Source: Nocardia carnea NBRC 14403 (lineage in GTDB: Bacteria > Actinomycetota > Actinomycetes > Mycobacteriales > Mycobacteriaceae). From it: a DNA stretch of 64,000 bases. The position numbers were made by a program, and so were the translations under genes. The stretch lies in contig NZ_BAFV01000039.1 of the NCBI RefSeq assembly GCF_000308515.1, forward strand, positions 248,001 to 312,000, given 5' to 3'. Shown here piece after piece: positions 8,756 through 19,443 of the stretch. Under the pieces are notes generated by a model. The model made no database searches and was not told where the DNA came from. It was given only the letters and a program-made list of their open reading frames with translations. Numbering within the stretch: the stretch's first letter is position 1; each line of letters begins with the position of its first letter.

Positions 8756-9724
8756 TCAGAGCGTGTCCGAATAGTCCGGTGCCGAACCCTTGGCGGGGCC
8801 GGGTGCGCGCACCGGGTCGTCCGCGGTGATCGGGGCTGCCGGGTCGACCGGGGAGGGCGCTCCGATCCGCGATGCCTGCTCGTCGTCGAGAGTCCCCAGC
8901 TCCTGTTCGGCGCGTTTGGCCCGCCGCCGGTCGTTGATCCGCGCGAACTGCACCGCCACCTCGAACAGCACGGTCAGCGCCAGGGCCAGCGCCAGCATCG
9001 AGAACGGGTCCTGCGGGGTGACGATGGCCGCGAAAACGAACAGTCCGAAGATGATGCCGCGGCGCCACGCCTTCAACCGTTCGTAGGTGAGGATCCCGAT
9101 CAGGTTGAGGCCGATGATGAGCAGCGGCGTCTCGAAGCTGACCCCGAAGATGATCAGCAGCTGAATGATGAAGCTGAAGTACTGCGAACCGCTCAACGCG
9201 GTGATCTGCACATTGTCGCCGATGCTGAGCAGGAAGCTCAGGGCGTGCGCGACGAGCCAGTAGGCCAGGACCGCGCCGGCCACGAACAGCACCGACCCGG
9301 AGGCCACGAAACCGATCCCGTACTTACGTTCCTTCGGGTACAGACCCGGTGTGATGAACGCCCACAGCTGATACAGCCAGACCGGGCAGGCCATCACCAC
9401 CCCGGCGGTCATACCGACCTTCAACCGCAGCATGAACTGCTCGAACGGCCCGGTCGCCAGCAGCCGGCACTCTCCGTCCGGGGACAACGCCGCCCGCGTC
9501 GAATCGGGCAGATCGCAGTACGGGCCGCGCAGGACCTCGCCGAGGCTGTCCATCCAGAGGAACGAATTCGCATACCACAGGAATCCCAGGACGGTGGTGA
9601 CGAGAATGGCCGCGAGGGAGATCAGCAGCCGGGTGCGCAGCTCTCGGAGATGCTCGACCAGCGACATCGTGCCGTCGGGATTCGTGCGCCGTTTGCTGCG
9701 CCGGGGGTCGAACGGAATTCGCAT
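8756..9724 (-). CDS. tatC: Sec-independent protein translocase TatC
   Basis: Six-helix integral membrane receptor of the twin-arginine translocase, 322 aa. It binds signal peptides and recruits TatA to export folded proteins. The family signature is seen in [15 protein letters not shown] at residues 20-34 and in the Phe/Glu-rich GVSFETPLL loop. Hydrophobic segments are spread through about 35-245. The charged C-terminal tail of about 70 residues is longer than in E. coli but usual for actinomycetes. It sits 167 nt downstream of tatA, on the same strand, as in mycobacteria, and probably shares its transcript. Confidence 0.95.
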   Translation of the reverse strand: MRIPFDPRRSKRRTNPDGTMSLVEHLRELRTRLLISLAAILVTTVLGFLWYANSFLWMDSLGEVLRGPYCDLPDSTRAALSPDGECRLLATGPFEQFMLRLKVGMTAGVVMACPVWLYQLWAFITPGLYPKERKYGIGFVASGSVLFVAGAVLAYWLVAHALSFLLSIGDNVQITALSGSQYFSFIIQLLIIFGVSFETPLLIIGLNLIGILTYERLKAWRRGIIFGLFVFAAIVTPQDPFSMLALALALTVLFEVAVQFARINDRRRAKRAEQELGTLDDEQASRIGAPSPVDPAAPITADDPVRAPGPAKGSAPDYSDTL

Positions 9725-9891
9725 ATGTGTGTATGCCCTCGTATCAGCGTGCCTCGCTCCGCTCGGCCTGCGGCACTGAACCCACCCCGGCGCTCACCTG
9801 CGCGGGGTGGGGATCGGTGCCCGGTCGGCAGCGCCGGGTGGACAGCCGTCGCAACGGGCCCGGGCGAACCCTGGCCCACGCCGGACGGGTC

Positions 9892-10146
9892 TCAGAGCGT
9901 TTTCGACTCGCTCCGGTTCTCGGTGGGCGATGCGTTCGCCTCCCGGCCCGACGGCAGTTCCGGAGCGGGCGTGGCGACACCGGTGCTCGCGGACTTGCTG
10001 TCGTTGTGCATCTCGCTCACCTCGCTCTTGAAGATCCGCAGCGACCGGCCGAGCCCGCGAGCCGCCTCGGGCATCCGCTTCGCGCCGAAGAACACCAAGA
10101 ACACCGCCGCAACGATCACCCAGTGCCAGATGCTCATAGAGCCCAT
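9892..10146 (-). CDS. tatA: Twin-arginine translocase subunit TatA
   Basis: Pore-forming Tat subunit of 84 aa. It has one N-terminal transmembrane helix ([20 protein letters not shown]), the FGAKR.PE hinge and an amphipathic helix ([16 protein letters not shown]), followed by a polar tail rich in Ser, Glu and Pro. I start at MGSMSIWHW because GGAGG lies 8 nt before that ATG. A longer frame to 10203 adds residues unlike TatA. A second ATG three codons later is also possible. No tatB-like gene is seen in the window. Confidence 0.94.
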   Translation of the reverse strand: MGSMSIWHWVIVAAVFLVFFGAKRMPEAARGLGRSLRIFKSEVSEMHNDSKSASTGVATPAPELPSGREANASPTENRSESKTL

Positions 10147-10310
10147 TGTGGAAACCTCCCAAGACTGTGGTCTCTCTGATGCTACCTGCCGTAATGCCGG
10201 CACCGGACCGGAGCGGGGCCACTCACAGGCATGTCACAGCCGTTGTCGACCGCCGTTCACCGCCACGCCGCTTCCGCGGCACCCGCACGGCCGGCGCGGA
10301 GCAGTCCGGT

Positions 10311-11279
10311 TCAGGCCGATTCGTCCAGTCCGGCGCCGTGATACGCCGCCAGCGCGGCCTCGGACCGGTCCCGGACCGCCGCCACCAATTCCGGCGGACT
10401 CAGTACCGTCACTCCGGAACCGAACCCGAGGACCAGGCGCGCCATCCAGTCCAGCGTGGCGAACCGCATCGTCGCCTCCAGGCTGCCGTCCGGGTGTACC
10501 GCCATTCGATGCATCGGATACTGGTCGAGCACCCAGCCGTAATCGGGAGCGATCAACAGCCGGGCCAGCGGTACGGCGGGATCGTCCTGGAACAGATCCA
10601 GACCCGCATCGGTCGCCCGCGCCTCCTGCGGCGGCTGCGACGGTTCGGCCAGTTCCTCGGCCGATTCGATCCGGTCGAACCGGAACAGCCGCACACCCTC
10701 GGCTTCCCGGCACCAGCCCTGCAGATAGCTGTTGTCGTCCACCGCGACGATACGAATGGGATCCACCACCCGCGTCGACACCACGTCACGGCTGGCCGAG
10801 TAGTACTCGAGCCGCAGCGCCCGGCCCGCCGCCACTGCGGAACGAACAGTGGTGACCGCCGGAGCCTCCTCGGGGGGCCCGACCGAGGTCGCGGCCGGTG
10901 CGCCCCCGGAGATCGCCGCCTCGAGTTTCGCGATCGCCGCATGGGCCGCGGTCGGATCCACCATGCCGGGCAGATCGACGATCGACCGCAACGCCACCAG
11001 CACCGCGGTCGCCTCGATGGAGGTCAGGCGCAGCGGTCGCTCGATACCGGCGGTGAAGGTGACCTGCACGCTCTCCTCGGAGAACGACAGATCGATCAGA
11101 TCGCCGGGCCCATAGCCCGGCAGACCACACATCCACAGCTGATTCAGATCCGCCATGAGCTGTTTGGTGGTGACTCCCAGGTCCCCTGCCGCCTCCGCGG
11201 CACTGATACCGGGGTTGGCCACGAAATACGGCACCATGTTCAGCAGGCGCGACAGCCGCGCCGACAACCGGGTACTCAC
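10311..11279 (-). CDS. pafC: WYL-domain transcriptional activator PafC
   Basis: DNA-damage-response activator subunit of 322 aa, with an N-terminal winged-helix region (about 1-75), a WYL domain (YLQGWCREAEGVRLFRFDRI near 190) and a C-terminal WCX extension. In mycobacteria PafB and PafC form one activator that drives RecA-independent repair genes from RecA-NDp promoters. The start GTG overlaps the pafB stop by 4 nt (GTGA), so translation is coupled. Despite the name it has no direct role in pupylation. The 164-bp gap to tatA holds no gene I can support. Confidence 0.93.
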   Translation of the reverse strand: MSTRLSARLSRLLNMVPYFVANPGISAAEAAGDLGVTTKQLMADLNQLWMCGLPGYGPGDLIDLSFSEESVQVTFTAGIERPLRLTSIEATAVLVALRSIVDLPGMVDPTAAHAAIAKLEAAISGGAPAATSVGPPEEAPAVTTVRSAVAAGRALRLEYYSASRDVVSTRVVDPIRIVAVDDNSYLQGWCREAEGVRLFRFDRIESAEELAEPSQPPQEARATDAGLDLFQDDPAVPLARLLIAPDYGWVLDQYPMHRMAVHPDGSLEATMRFATLDWMARLVLGFGSGVTVLSPPELVAAVRDRSEAALAAYHGAGLDESA

Positions 11280-12271
11280 AGCGCCACCTCGGTCCTATCG
11301 AATACCGAATGCAAGCGCGCCACCACATCCGCACGCAGGTCTGCGGGCTCGAGGACCAGCGCGTCCGGACCCAAGCCGGTGATCAGGCGGGCCAGCCAAT
11401 GCTGCGACCGGATCGGCACCTCCAGCACACTGCCCGGCCGGCCACCGAAACTGCGGTTGCCGACGACCTCACCGATCCGGCGCAGGTCCCGCCCGCGCCC
11501 CTGCGCCACCCAGATCGTCGCGGACCCGGTGACCGGCGCGGTCCCGGTGACCTGCGCGACGATCCCCCGCAGATCGGTTCCGGCGGGCGCCTTCACCGCG
11601 TTACGCGGCCCGTAAGGGGTGATTTCTTCGCCGATACGGGACAACCGGAAGGTTCGCACGGCGTCCCGGTCCCGATCGTGCCCCACCAGATACCACCGGC
11701 CCCGCAGGGTGACCACCCCCCACGGTTCGACATCACGCATCAGATACGGCGCGTTACTGGCTCCGCGATGCTCGAACCGCACTGCCTGACCGGCGTCGAT
11801 GGCCGCCAGCAACTTGCCCAGCACCGGTTCGGACCCCCGCGTCCGCGCCGGCACCGCGGGCATCGCGGCGAACGCGGTATCGGTTTCCACATGGATCCCG
11901 GCGGCCCGCAACTTCAGCAACGCACCGGCCGCCGCGGACGCCAGCTCGGGGGACTCCCACATCTGCAGCGCCACCGCTACCGCCGCCGATTCCTCGCTGC
12001 TCAGATCGATATCGGGTAGCTCATAGGCATCCCGGTTGATCCGGTACCCCTCCACCGTCGAGAACCGGCCCGAGGCGCCCACCTCCAGCGGAATGCCCAG
12101 ATCACGGAGCTCGTTCTTGTCCCGCTCGAACATCCGGCTGAACGCCTCGTCGCTGGCGCACTCCTCGTACCCCGCGACACTCTCCCGGATCCGCTCCGCA
12201 GTCAGGAACTGCCGGGTCGACAGTAGCGCGATGACCAGATTCATCAGGCGCTCGACCTTGGATATCGCCAC
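11276..12271 (-). CDS. pafB: WYL-domain transcriptional activator PafB
   Basis: Partner of PafC, 331 aa. It has an N-terminal HTH (ISKVERLMNLVIALL, LTAERIRESVAGY), a WYL domain with GRWYLVGHDRDRDAVRTFRL near residue 195, and a C-terminal WCX domain. The Trp-Tyr-Leu signature is intact here, whereas PafC has SYL. The GTG start at 12271 has TACGCT (12279-12284) 7 nt upstream and no Shine-Dalgarno, so the pafBC transcript is likely leaderless and separate from pafA, whose stop is 51 nt further upstream. Confidence 0.94.
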   Translation of the reverse strand: MAISKVERLMNLVIALLSTRQFLTAERIRESVAGYEECASDEAFSRMFERDKNELRDLGIPLEVGASGRFSTVEGYRINRDAYELPDIDLSSEESAAVAVALQMWESPELASAAAGALLKLRAAGIHVETDTAFAAMPAVPARTRGSEPVLGKLLAAIDAGQAVRFEHRGASNAPYLMRDVEPWGVVTLRGRWYLVGHDRDRDAVRTFRLSRIGEEITPYGPRNAVKAPAGTDLRGIVAQVTGTAPVTGSATIWVAQGRGRDLRRIGEVVGNRSFGGRPGSVLEVPIRSQHWLARLITGLGPDALVLEPADLRADVVARLHSVFDRTEVAL

Positions 12272-12322
12272 CCGACACAGCGTAATGCAGGCCGGGTACG
12301 CGGCGCCTTCGACGCCGCGAAA

Positions 12323-13681
12323 CTACATCGAGGCGATGAGCCGGTCCACGCGTTCGTCGACCGAACGGAACGGGTCCTTGCACAGCACGGTGCGCTGGGC
12401 CTGATCGTTCAGCTTGAGGTGTACCCAGTCGACGGTGAAATCGCGGCCGGCGGCCTGCGCCGCGGTGATGAAATCGCCGCGGAGCTTGGCGCGCGTGGTC
12501 TGCGGGGGCGTGTCCACGGCCGCATCGACCGCATCGTCCTCGGTGATCCGCTTCGCCAGACCCTTACGCTGCAGCAGATCGAACACCCCGCGGCCGCGTT
12601 TGATGTCGTGGTAGGCGAGATCCAGCTGAGCGATCTTCGGGTCGGACAACTCCATCCCGTACCGCTCCTGGTAGCGCTGGAACAGTTTCCGTTTGATCAC
12701 CCAGTCGATCTCGGTATCGACCTTGGCGAAATCCTGGGATTCCACCGCGTCCAAGGTCCGGCCCCACAGATCCACGACCTGGTCGACCTGCGGATCCCGC
12801 TCGCGGTTGCGCAGATGCTCGACGGCGCGGGCGTAGTACTCGCGCTGGATATCGAGGGCGCTGGCCTGCCGCCCGCCGGCCAGCCGCACGGGACGACGGC
12901 CGGTCAGATCGTGGCTGACCTCGCGGATGGCGCGGATCGGGTTGTCGAGCGCGAAATCGCGGAACGACACACCGGCCTCGATCATCTCCAGCACCAGCGC
13001 GGCCGTCCCGACCTTCAGCATGGTGGTGGTCTCGGCCATATTCGAATCGCCGACGATCACATGCAGGCGCCGGTACTTCTCGGCATCGGCATGCGGCTCG
13101 TCGCGGGTATTGATGATCGGACGCGACCGGGTGGTTGCCGAGGAGACCCCCTCCCAGATGTGCTCGGCCCGCTGCGACAGGCAGTACGTAGCCGCCTTCG
13201 GCGTCTGCAACACCTTCCCGGCGCCGCAGATCAACTGCCGGGTCACCAGGAACGGCAGCAGAACGTCGGAGATCCGGGAGAACTCACCGGCCCGCACGAC
13301 CAGGAAGTTCTCGTGGCAACCGTAGGAATTGCCGGCCGAATCGGTGTTGTTCTTGAACAGGTAGATATCCCCGCCGATACCCTCCTCCGCGAGGCGCTGC
13401 TCGGCGTCGATGAGCAGTTCCTCCAGCACTCGCTCCCCGGCCCGGTCATGGGTGACCAACTGGACCAGGCTGTCGCATTCGGCGGTGGCGTACTCCGGAT
13501 GCGAACCGACATCGAGGTAGAGCCGGGCGCCGTTCCGGAGGAACACATTGGAACTACGCCCCCATGACACCACCCGGCGGAACAGATACCGGGCCACCTC
13601 GTCGGGGCTGAGCCTGCGGTGCCCGTGGAAGGTGCACGTCACACCGAATTCGGTCTCGATCCCCAAGATTCGTCGCTGCAC
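12323..13681 (-). CDS. pafA: Pup-protein ligase PafA
   Basis: Forms the isopeptide bond between the C-terminal Glu of deamidated Pup and target lysines, using ATP. The protein is 452 aa, the family length, and nearly colinear with M. tuberculosis PafA. The metal-binding Glu9 (GIETEFGV) and catalytic Asp57 ([14 protein letters not shown]) are present, as is the [15 protein letters not shown] loop. I start at the GTG of VQRRILG, discarding a 43-codon upstream extension without family similarity. TAACCT at 13689-13694 lies 7 nt before this GTG, so the mRNA should be leaderless. The surrounding bases nearly repeat those before dop, its paralogue. Confidence 0.96.
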   Translation of the reverse strand: MQRRILGIETEFGVTCTFHGHRRLSPDEVARYLFRRVVSWGRSSNVFLRNGARLYLDVGSHPEYATAECDSLVQLVTHDRAGERVLEELLIDAEQRLAEEGIGGDIYLFKNNTDSAGNSYGCHENFLVVRAGEFSRISDVLLPFLVTRQLICGAGKVLQTPKAATYCLSQRAEHIWEGVSSATTRSRPIINTRDEPHADAEKYRRLHVIVGDSNMAETTTMLKVGTAALVLEMIEAGVSFRDFALDNPIRAIREVSHDLTGRRPVRLAGGRQASALDIQREYYARAVEHLRNRERDPQVDQVVDLWGRTLDAVESQDFAKVDTEIDWVIKRKLFQRYQERYGMELSDPKIAQLDLAYHDIKRGRGVFDLLQRKGLAKRITEDDAVDAAVDTPPQTTRAKLRGDFITAAQAAGRDFTVDWVHLKLNDQAQRTVLCKDPFRSVDERVDRLIASM

Positions 13682-13993
13682 ACTATCGAGGTTACAGCGC
13701 GGAATGATTCCTGCGGGTGAGTGCGAAAAACGTAATGATTTTGGAGGTGTTGTTTTGCGGCGCCTTCGGCTCCGCCGGTTTCGGCCCCTCGAGGTCCCTG
13801 CTGCCAGCACTCGCCGAGCTCGCCCGTACTGCCGGGTGCGGTCCGGTGCGGTGACCGCCTCGGGTGCCCTGATGCGCTTCTCGGCACCAGCGGGGGCGCC
13901 TGGGGGCTCCGGGAGGGGTTTGGTCCGAGAACTGCACGGGCCACGTCACCGGGCCGCATCCGGTCGATGCGTCTCGATGACGTGGCCTATCGG
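13682..13993. other. Gene-free spacer between pafA and prcA
   Basis: About 310 bases separate the leaderless pafA start from the prcA stop. In M. tuberculosis this gap holds unrelated genes. Here I see no gene that I can support on either strand. It contains an AT-rich patch (about 13725-13755), a short GC hairpin with a TTC loop near 13757-13775, and the pafA -10 at 13689-13694. Confidence 0.5.
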
Positions 13994-14731
13994 CTATTTT
14001 TCGCTGTTCTCCTGCTCGCCCTCGCCCGACGAGGCGAGCAGCCGTTCGAGGGCGGTATTGCCGATCCTGCGGAACGCGCGCCGCGGCCGGGCGTGTTCGA
14101 GGGTGGCCACCTCGAGGGAATCGAAGCCGAGCGTGCGCTTTTCCTTGTCCGGTCCCTCGGTCACCTGCAGTGCCTCGACCGCGACCCGGATCGCGCCCGA
14201 CAGGTCCAGGCCCGGCCGGTAGGACTCCTTCAGGGCGGTGACGATGGGTTCGGTCGTACCGCCCATCACCACATAGTCGCGTTCGTCGACGATCGAGCCG
14301 TCGAAGGTGATGCGGTAGAGCACCGATTCCGGTTCCTGCTCGGGATAGCTCACCTCGGCGACGCAGATCTCCACCTCGAAGGGTTTGAGCTGGTCGGTGA
14401 AGATCGACCCGAGAGTTTGCGCGTAGGCATTGGCCAGCGCCCGGCCGGTGACATCGCGCCGGTCGTACTGGTAACCCCGCAGGTCGGCCTGCAGGATGCC
14501 GCCGCGGCGCAGGCTCTCGAATTCGTTGTACTTGCCGACCGCCGCGAACCCGGTGCGGTCGTAGAGTTCGCTCACCTTGTGCAGGGTGGCCGACGGGTTC
14601 TCCGCCACGAACACCACACCTTCGGCGTAGGAGAGCACGACAACACTGCGGCCCCGGCCGATCCCTTTACGCGCGAGCTCGGTCTTGTCGCGCATGATCT
14701 GCTCGGCGGACGCATACAGCGGCATGGTCAT
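13994..14731 (-). CDS. prcA: 20S proteasome alpha subunit PrcA
   Basis: Outer-ring, non-catalytic alpha subunit of 245 aa. The N-terminus ([23 protein letters not shown]) is the gate segment, followed by the alpha-type [20 protein letters not shown] strand. Its C-terminal acidic tail is typical. It forms heptameric rings that gate substrate entry and take the C-terminal GQYL tail of Mpa in their pockets. The ATG overlaps the prcB stop by 4 nt, so the two subunits are translationally coupled. It is last in the pup-prcB-prcA operon. Confidence 0.96.
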   Translation of the reverse strand: MTMPLYASAEQIMRDKTELARKGIGRGRSVVVLSYAEGVVFVAENPSATLHKVSELYDRTGFAAVGKYNEFESLRRGGILQADLRGYQYDRRDVTGRALANAYAQTLGSIFTDQLKPFEVEICVAEVSYPEQEPESVLYRITFDGSIVDERDYVVMGGTTEPIVTALKESYRPGLDLSGAIRVAVEALQVTEGPDKEKRTLGFDSLEVATLEHARPRRAFRRIGNTALERLLASSGEGEQENSEK

Positions 14732-15600
14732 GCCCGTGCGCTCCCTTCTTCGGCGGCCTGGCGGTCCGCGGCGATACCGCGGGCGATCTCCTCGAGCCGG
14801 GATTCGGCCACCTCGACCGCACCCTCCTCGTCGATGAGGATCGCCGTCGGGTAGATACCGCGCAGCAGATCGGGCCCGCCGGTGGCGGTATCGTCGTCCG
14901 AGGCGTCGACGAGGGATTCGACCGCGATCCGCAAGGCTCGATCGGCGTCTATTCCCTTGGCGTACAGCTTCTTCAACGATGTCCTGGCGAACATCGAACC
15001 GGAGCCGACGGCGGTGAAACCGAACCGCTCCTCGCTGCGCCCGCCGACCACGTCGTAGGAGACGATGCGCCCGGCCCGGTCCGGATCCGTGACCTGCGGG
15101 TCGAAACCGACCAGCAGCGGTACCACGGCCAGGCCCTGCATGGCGGCCGGGAGGTTGTCGCGCACCATCTTCGACAGCTTGTTGGCCTTGCCGTCGAAGG
15201 TGAGCGAAACGCCCTCGATCTTCTCGTAGTGTTCGAGTTCCACCGCGAACAACCGCACCAGTTCGATGGCCATACCCACTGTTCCGGCGATACCGGTCGC
15301 CGAGAAGGTATCGGTGATGTGGACCTTCTCCACGTCACGACCGGCCAGCAGGTTGCCCTGGGTGGAGCGCCGGTCGCCGGCGATCAGCACACCGCCGCGG
15401 TAGGACACCGCGACCACGGTCGTACCGTGCGGTGCGATATCTCCCGCGGCACCGCCGCCGGGATTCCCGGCGGCGGTGGGCTGCCCCAGCGTGTCGAATC
15501 TGTTGCTGGGCAGCAGATCCGGCGCGTGCTGGCGCAAATGTTCGGAAAAGGATGACAGGGCGTACCCCAGATGGAGACGCAAGGGGTCACCTGCGGTCAC
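14728..15600 (-). CDS. prcB: 20S proteasome beta subunit PrcB
   Basis: Catalytic proteasome subunit of 290 aa. A 59-residue propeptide ends in Gly59, after which Thr60 ([13 protein letters not shown]) becomes the N-terminal nucleophile upon self-processing. Asp and Lys of the active site are in LIAGDRRST and further on. The start is a GTG that overlaps the pup stop codon (GTGA), and the stop overlaps prcA, so pup, prcB and prcA form one coupled operon in this order. Confidence 0.96.
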   Translation of the reverse strand: MTAGDPLRLHLGYALSSFSEHLRQHAPDLLPSNRFDTLGQPTAAGNPGGGAAGDIAPHGTTVVAVSYRGGVLIAGDRRSTQGNLLAGRDVEKVHITDTFSATGIAGTVGMAIELVRLFAVELEHYEKIEGVSLTFDGKANKLSKMVRDNLPAAMQGLAVVPLLVGFDPQVTDPDRAGRIVSYDVVGGRSEERFGFTAVGSGSMFARTSLKKLYAKGIDADRALRIAVESLVDASDDDTATGGPDLLRGIYPTAILIDEEGAVEVAESRLEEIARGIAADRQAAEEGSARA

Positions 15601-15791
15601 TGGCCACCTTTCTGCACGTAGGCGCGAACGAAGTCTTCGGCGTTCTCTTCGAGCACATCGTCGATCTCGTCGAGCAGGTCGTCGGTGTCCTCCGCCAGCT
15701 TCTCGCGCCGCTCCTGACCGGCGGCGTCTACGCCGTCGACGCCTTCGTCATCGTCGCCGCCCCCGGCGCGTTTGGTCTGCTCTTGTGCCAT
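15597..15791 (-). CDS. pup: Prokaryotic ubiquitin-like protein Pup
   Basis: Intrinsically disordered protein tag of 64 aa, the same length as M. tuberculosis Pup. It begins [12 protein letters not shown] and ends [10 protein letters not shown]. The Mpa-binding coiled-coil region ([20 protein letters not shown]) is essentially invariant. The last residue is Gln, so Dop must deamidate it to Glu before PafA can use it. The ATG at 15791 is chosen because GAGGAGGT lies just upstream; a longer frame to 15872 is spurious. First gene of the pup-prcB-prcA operon. Confidence 0.97.
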   Translation of the reverse strand: MAQEQTKRAGGGDDDEGVDGVDAAGQERREKLAEDTDDLLDEIDDVLEENAEDFVRAYVQKGGQ

Positions 15792-15958
15792 CGCAGCCGA
15801 CCTCCTCTGTTTTCCACCGACCGGCGCTCGTTCGCACCGGACGAATCGTGAGCAGCCTGGTGTGCTCGTCATTCAACACTACCCAGCCGGGCCGACACGT
15901 AGTCGGATTACGCCCCACCTCGAAGCGAGGAAACCCGCGTGCCGGCCGGGCCCAGCGG

Positions 15959-17458
15959 TCAGGCGGTAAGCTTCTGCACCAGGTCAGCGGCGGTATCGAC
16001 GCCGTCGAGCAGATCGCCCACATGAGCTTTGGTCCCACGCCGGGGTTCGAGAGTGGGGATCCGCACGAGCGAATCGCCGCCCAGATCGAAGATCACCGAG
16101 TCCCAGCTCGCGGCCGCGATATCGGCACCGAAACGGCGCAGGCATTCACCGCGGAAATAGGCCCGGGTATCGGTGGGCGGCTTGGTCATGGCGTCCAGTA
16201 CCTGCTGTTCGGTGACCAGGCGTTTCATCGAGCCGCGGGCCACGAGCCGGTTGTACAGCCCCTTGTCGAGGCGGACATCGGAATACTGCAGATCCATCAG
16301 ATGCAGTTTGGGGGCGGCCCAGCCCAGCCCCTCCCGGCTGCGCATCCCCTCCAGCAGGCGCAGTTTGGCCGGCCAGTCGAGCAGGTCGGCGCATTCCATC
16401 GGATCGCGTTCGAGCTTGTCCAGGATCATCGACCAGTTGTCGAGGATATCGCGGACACGCGGGTCGTCGTTGCCCTGTTCCTCGACGAATTTCGCAACAC
16501 GTTCGTGGTACAGCCGCTGGATCGCGAGCCCGGTGAGTTCCCGGCCGTCGGCCAGGGCGACCTTCGCCTGCAAAGTGGGGTCGTGGCTGATGGTGTGCAC
16601 CGCGGTGACCGGACGGGCCAGCTGGAACTCGGACAGATCCGCGCCCGATTCGATGAGGTCGAGGACGAGCGCGGTCGTACCGACCTTCAGGTACGTCGAC
16701 ATCTCGGCCAGATTGGCGTCGCCGATGATGACGTGCAGCCGGCGGTATTTGTCGGCGTCGGCGTGCGGTTCGTCGCGGGTGTTGATGATGCCGCGTTTGA
16801 GCGTGGTCTCCAGGCCGACCTCGACCTCGATATAGTCGGACCGCTGCGATAGCTGGAACCCCGCGTTGTCCCCGGATTGCCCCATGCCGACCCGCCCGGA
16901 GCCGCAGATCACCTGACGGGAGACGAAGAACGGGGTGAGCCCGAGAATGACCGCGTTGAACGGGGTGTCCCGGCTCATCAGATAGTTCTCGTGGGTGCCG
17001 TAGGAGGCACCCTTACCGTCGACGTTGTTCTTGTACAACTGCATCCGGGGCGCACCGGGCACACTGGAGGCGTGCCGGGCGGCGGCCTCCATGACCCGTT
17101 CACCGGCCTTGTCCCAGATCACCGCGTCCATGGGGTCGGTGACCTCGGGGGCGGAGTATTCGGGGTGGGCGTGGTCGACGTAGAGCCGGGCGCCGTTGGT
17201 CAGGATCATATTCGCCGCCCCGACCTCGTCGGCGTCGATCACCGGCGCGGGGCCGTTCATCCGGCTCAGATCGAAACCGCGGGCGTCGCGCAGCGGTGAT
17301 TCCACCTCGTAGTCCCACCGGGTGCGCTTGGCGCGGGGCACCCCCTCGGCCGCGGCGTATGCCAGTACCGCCTGGGTAGAGGTGAGGATCGGGTTGGCCG
17401 ACGGTTCGGTCGGTGTGGATATCCCGTACTCGACCTCGATACCGATGATGCGCTGCAT
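15959..17458 (-). CDS. dop: Pup deamidase / depupylase Dop
   Basis: Paralogue of PafA, 499 aa. It deamidates the C-terminal Gln of Pup and can remove Pup from substrates. Metal ligand Glu8 (GIEVEYGIS) and catalytic Asp95 ([16 protein letters not shown]) are visible. Between them, about residues 37-80, is the Dop-specific insertion absent from PafA. An open frame continues to 18790 upstream but only the part from MQRIIGIEV is Dop. TACGCT (17466-17471) sits 7 nt before this ATG, giving a leaderless promoter like that of pafA. The 167-nt spacer to pup should hold the pup operon promoter, with TAGTGT-like sequence near 15880. Confidence 0.96.
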   Translation of the reverse strand: MQRIIGIEVEYGISTPTEPSANPILTSTQAVLAYAAAEGVPRAKRTRWDYEVESPLRDARGFDLSRMNGPAPVIDADEVGAANMILTNGARLYVDHAHPEYSAPEVTDPMDAVIWDKAGERVMEAAARHASSVPGAPRMQLYKNNVDGKGASYGTHENYLMSRDTPFNAVILGLTPFFVSRQVICGSGRVGMGQSGDNAGFQLSQRSDYIEVEVGLETTLKRGIINTRDEPHADADKYRRLHVIIGDANLAEMSTYLKVGTTALVLDLIESGADLSEFQLARPVTAVHTISHDPTLQAKVALADGRELTGLAIQRLYHERVAKFVEEQGNDDPRVRDILDNWSMILDKLERDPMECADLLDWPAKLRLLEGMRSREGLGWAAPKLHLMDLQYSDVRLDKGLYNRLVARGSMKRLVTEQQVLDAMTKPPTDTRAYFRGECLRRFGADIAAASWDSVIFDLGGDSLVRIPTLEPRRGTKAHVGDLLDGVDTAADLVQKLTA

Positions 17459-17584
17459 GCTATCGAGCGTAGGCGACAATTCGCATTCGGCAGGCGATCG
17501 GCGCCCGGCCCGCTCCGGCGAATCATCCCCCGAGTCGTACTTATGGCGGATGCCCGGCCGGGGCACTGCGCCCATGCTCGGGAT

Positions 17585-18769
17585 ATGACCAGTACCGCAG
17601 CCGATTCCGCACCGGCCGGAGCACCGCCGCGCCCCGCGCGCCTGGTGGCGCTCGATGTGCTGCGCGGTATCGCCATTCTCGGCACCCTCGGCACCAATAT
17701 CTGGATTCTCACCGACCCGGAGGGCATGGTCGGGTACCTGAACCGGCTCGTCACCGCCCCCGAGGACGGCTGGATGTGGGCGGAAAAGGTGCTGCAGCAA
17801 CTCGCCCAGGGGAAGTTCCTGGGGCTGCTCACCGTCATGTTCGGGATCGGTCTGGCCATCCAGCAGGCCTCGGCCCGGCGAGGTGACCGGCGCTGGCCCG
17901 GTAAGTATCCGTGGCGGGCTGCGCTGCTGTTCCTCGACGGTCTGCTCAATTTCCTGCTGATCGCGGAGTTCGATGTACTGATGGGGTATGCGGTGACGGC
18001 CCTGATCGTCGCGTTCCTGCTCGCCCGGAGTCCGCGGGCCCAGGGACGGTGGCTGATCGGCATGCTGTGCCTGCACCTCACCTTGATCGCGTTGTACGCC
18101 CTGAGTCTCACCGTGGCCGGGTCCACGGACAGTTCCGGCGCCGAACCACTGTCGCCCAATCCTTACGCCGACGGATCGTTCTGGGACCTGGTGCTGTTCC
18201 GGATAGAGAACGCCGGTCTGTTCCGGGTCGAGGCGGTGCTGATCCTGCCGCTGTCGATCGCGTTGTTCCTCGTCGGCGCCCGGCTGTTCCACGCGGGTGT
18301 CTTCGCGCCTGGTGGTACCCGATTGCGCCGCCGGCTGCTGGTGCTCGGTTTCGGCATCGCCGCGCCTGTCGATCTGCTGCTCGGCGTGTTCGGCGGCGGT
18401 GACTGGGTGCTGGTGACCCGGTACGCGGTCGCACCGCTGGTATCGCTGGCCATCCTGGCCCTGGTCGCCGAGTTCTACGTACGCCGGCCCGCGACCGGAT
18501 TCACCGGCCGGAGGTTGTCGGAGATCGGCCGCGCCGCGCTCAGCTGCTACATCCTGCAGAACCTGGTGGCAGCGATCATCTGCTACGGCTGGGGCTTCGG
18601 GCTGGCCGCGCGGTTCGCGCCGGACGCCCGGGTCCCGTTCACAATCGCCACCTATCTGGTGGTGGTCCTGGTGGTCGCGCTCTTCGCGCATTTCTGGCTG
18701 CGCCGGTTCGAACGCGGGCCGGTCGAATGGCTCTGGCATGCCGGCTATCGGCGGGTCGCCGGGTCGTAG
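17585..18769 (+). CDS. DUF418 family multi-pass membrane protein
   Basis: Integral membrane protein of 394 aa of the YeiB/DUF418 type. The signature [19 protein letters not shown] is near residue 20, followed by about nine to ten hydrophobic segments. The C-terminal half carries the DUF418 core ([17 protein letters not shown], then a conserved GWG). Molecular function is unknown; acyl transfer or transport have been suggested for relatives. The start MTSTAADS is used instead of an ATG 42 nt upstream. The gene is divergent from dop and is followed by a TetR gene. A second TetR/DUF418 pair occurs at 56.3-58.3 kb in the opposite order. Confidence 0.85.
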   Translation: MTSTAADSAPAGAPPRPARLVALDVLRGIAILGTLGTNIWILTDPEGMVGYLNRLVTAPEDGWMWAEKVLQQLAQGKFLGLLTVMFGIGLAIQQASARRGDRRWPGKYPWRAALLFLDGLLNFLLIAEFDVLMGYAVTALIVAFLLARSPRAQGRWLIGMLCLHLTLIALYALSLTVAGSTDSSGAEPLSPNPYADGSFWDLVLFRIENAGLFRVEAVLILPLSIALFLVGARLFHAGVFAPGGTRLRRRLLVLGFGIAAPVDLLLGVFGGGDWVLVTRYAVAPLVSLAILALVAEFYVRRPATGFTGRRLSEIGRAALSCYILQNLVAAIICYGWGFGLAARFAPDARVPFTIATYLVVVLVVALFAHFWLRRFERGPVEWLWHAGYRRVAGS

Positions 18770-18782
18770 CAACCCAACAATT

Positions 18783-18812
18783 TTGCCCACTAGGAATTAT
18801 TGCCCAGCGGGC
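18783..18812. promoter_or_regulatory. Candidate operator before the TetR gene at 18835
   Basis: TTGCCCA occurs twice, at 18783-18789 and 18800-18806, 17 bp apart. The second copy forms an inverted repeat TGCCC-AGC-GGGCA (about 18801-18813). The site lies between the DUF418 stop and the TetR start, as expected for autoregulation, but the binding protein is inferred. Confidence 0.4.
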
Positions 18813-18834
18813 AGGTTTATGGGAGGCTGGATGC

Positions 18835-19443
18835 ATGGCCGAGAAACCACCCCCGGGCCTGCGGGAACGAAAGAAGCGCGATACCCGCAAGGCACTCAGC
18901 GATGCCGCGCTGGAGCTGATGTTCGAGCGCGGCATCGACAATGTGGTCCGGGAGGACATCGCCGAACGCGCCGGGGTATCGGTACGCACCTTCAACAACT
19001 ACTTCGCCGGAAAATTCGAAGCCCTGGCCTACCGGCATATAGAACGCCTGCGCCGCAGCGCCGCCCTGCTACTCACCCGCCCGACCGGCGAACCCCTGTG
19101 GACCGCGCTGACCGAGGCACTCGTCGAACCCCTGCGCGAAGACGGCGCCGGCGGTCCGCCCACACCCGAGATGCTCGCCGAAACCCGCAAACTGCGGGCC
19201 GCACCCGAGATGCAGGCCGCCGCGGCGAAAGCACTCGGCGACGAGCTCACCGTTGCGATCGCGCAGCGTACTGGCACCCGGCCCACCGACCTGTACCCCG
19301 AACTGGTCGCGGCCACGGTCAACGCCGCCTATCTGGTCGCGCTCGACGCCTACTCGCACTCCGACCCGCCGACCCCGGTCACGACCGTCCTGCGCGAGGT
19401 CCTGGCGCAACTGTCCCAGGGGCTCCCGGCACCGGCCGACTGA
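18835..19443 (+). CDS. TetR family transcriptional regulator
   Basis: Repressor-type regulator of 202 aa. The N-terminal HTH is clear: RKALSDAALELMFERGIDNV, then REDIAERAGVSVRTFNNYFAGKFE. The C-terminal ligand domain resembles the MftR/TetR_C group. I start at MAEKPPPGLRERKKRD, which has GGGAGG 8 nt upstream, rather than at an in-frame ATG inside the preceding gene. Directly downstream of the DUF418 gene, so it may control that gene or the monooxygenase that follows after a long gap. Ligand unknown. Confidence 0.87.
   Translation: MAEKPPPGLRERKKRDTRKALSDAALELMFERGIDNVVREDIAERAGVSVRTFNNYFAGKFEALAYRHIERLRRSAALLLTRPTGEPLWTALTEALVEPLREDGAGGPPTPEMLAETRKLRAAPEMQAAAAKALGDELTVAIAQRTGTRPTDLYPELVAATVNAAYLVALDAYSHSDPPTPVTTVLREVLAQLSQGLPAPAD

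Noticed and set aside
13692..13949. 85-codon frame in the pafA-prcA spacer
   Set aside because: Composition resembles random GC-rich sequence and it covers the pafA promoter.
17459..18790. N-terminal extension of dop across the DUF418 gene
   Set aside because: The extension is antisense to a clear membrane protein and the dop start has its own leaderless promoter.
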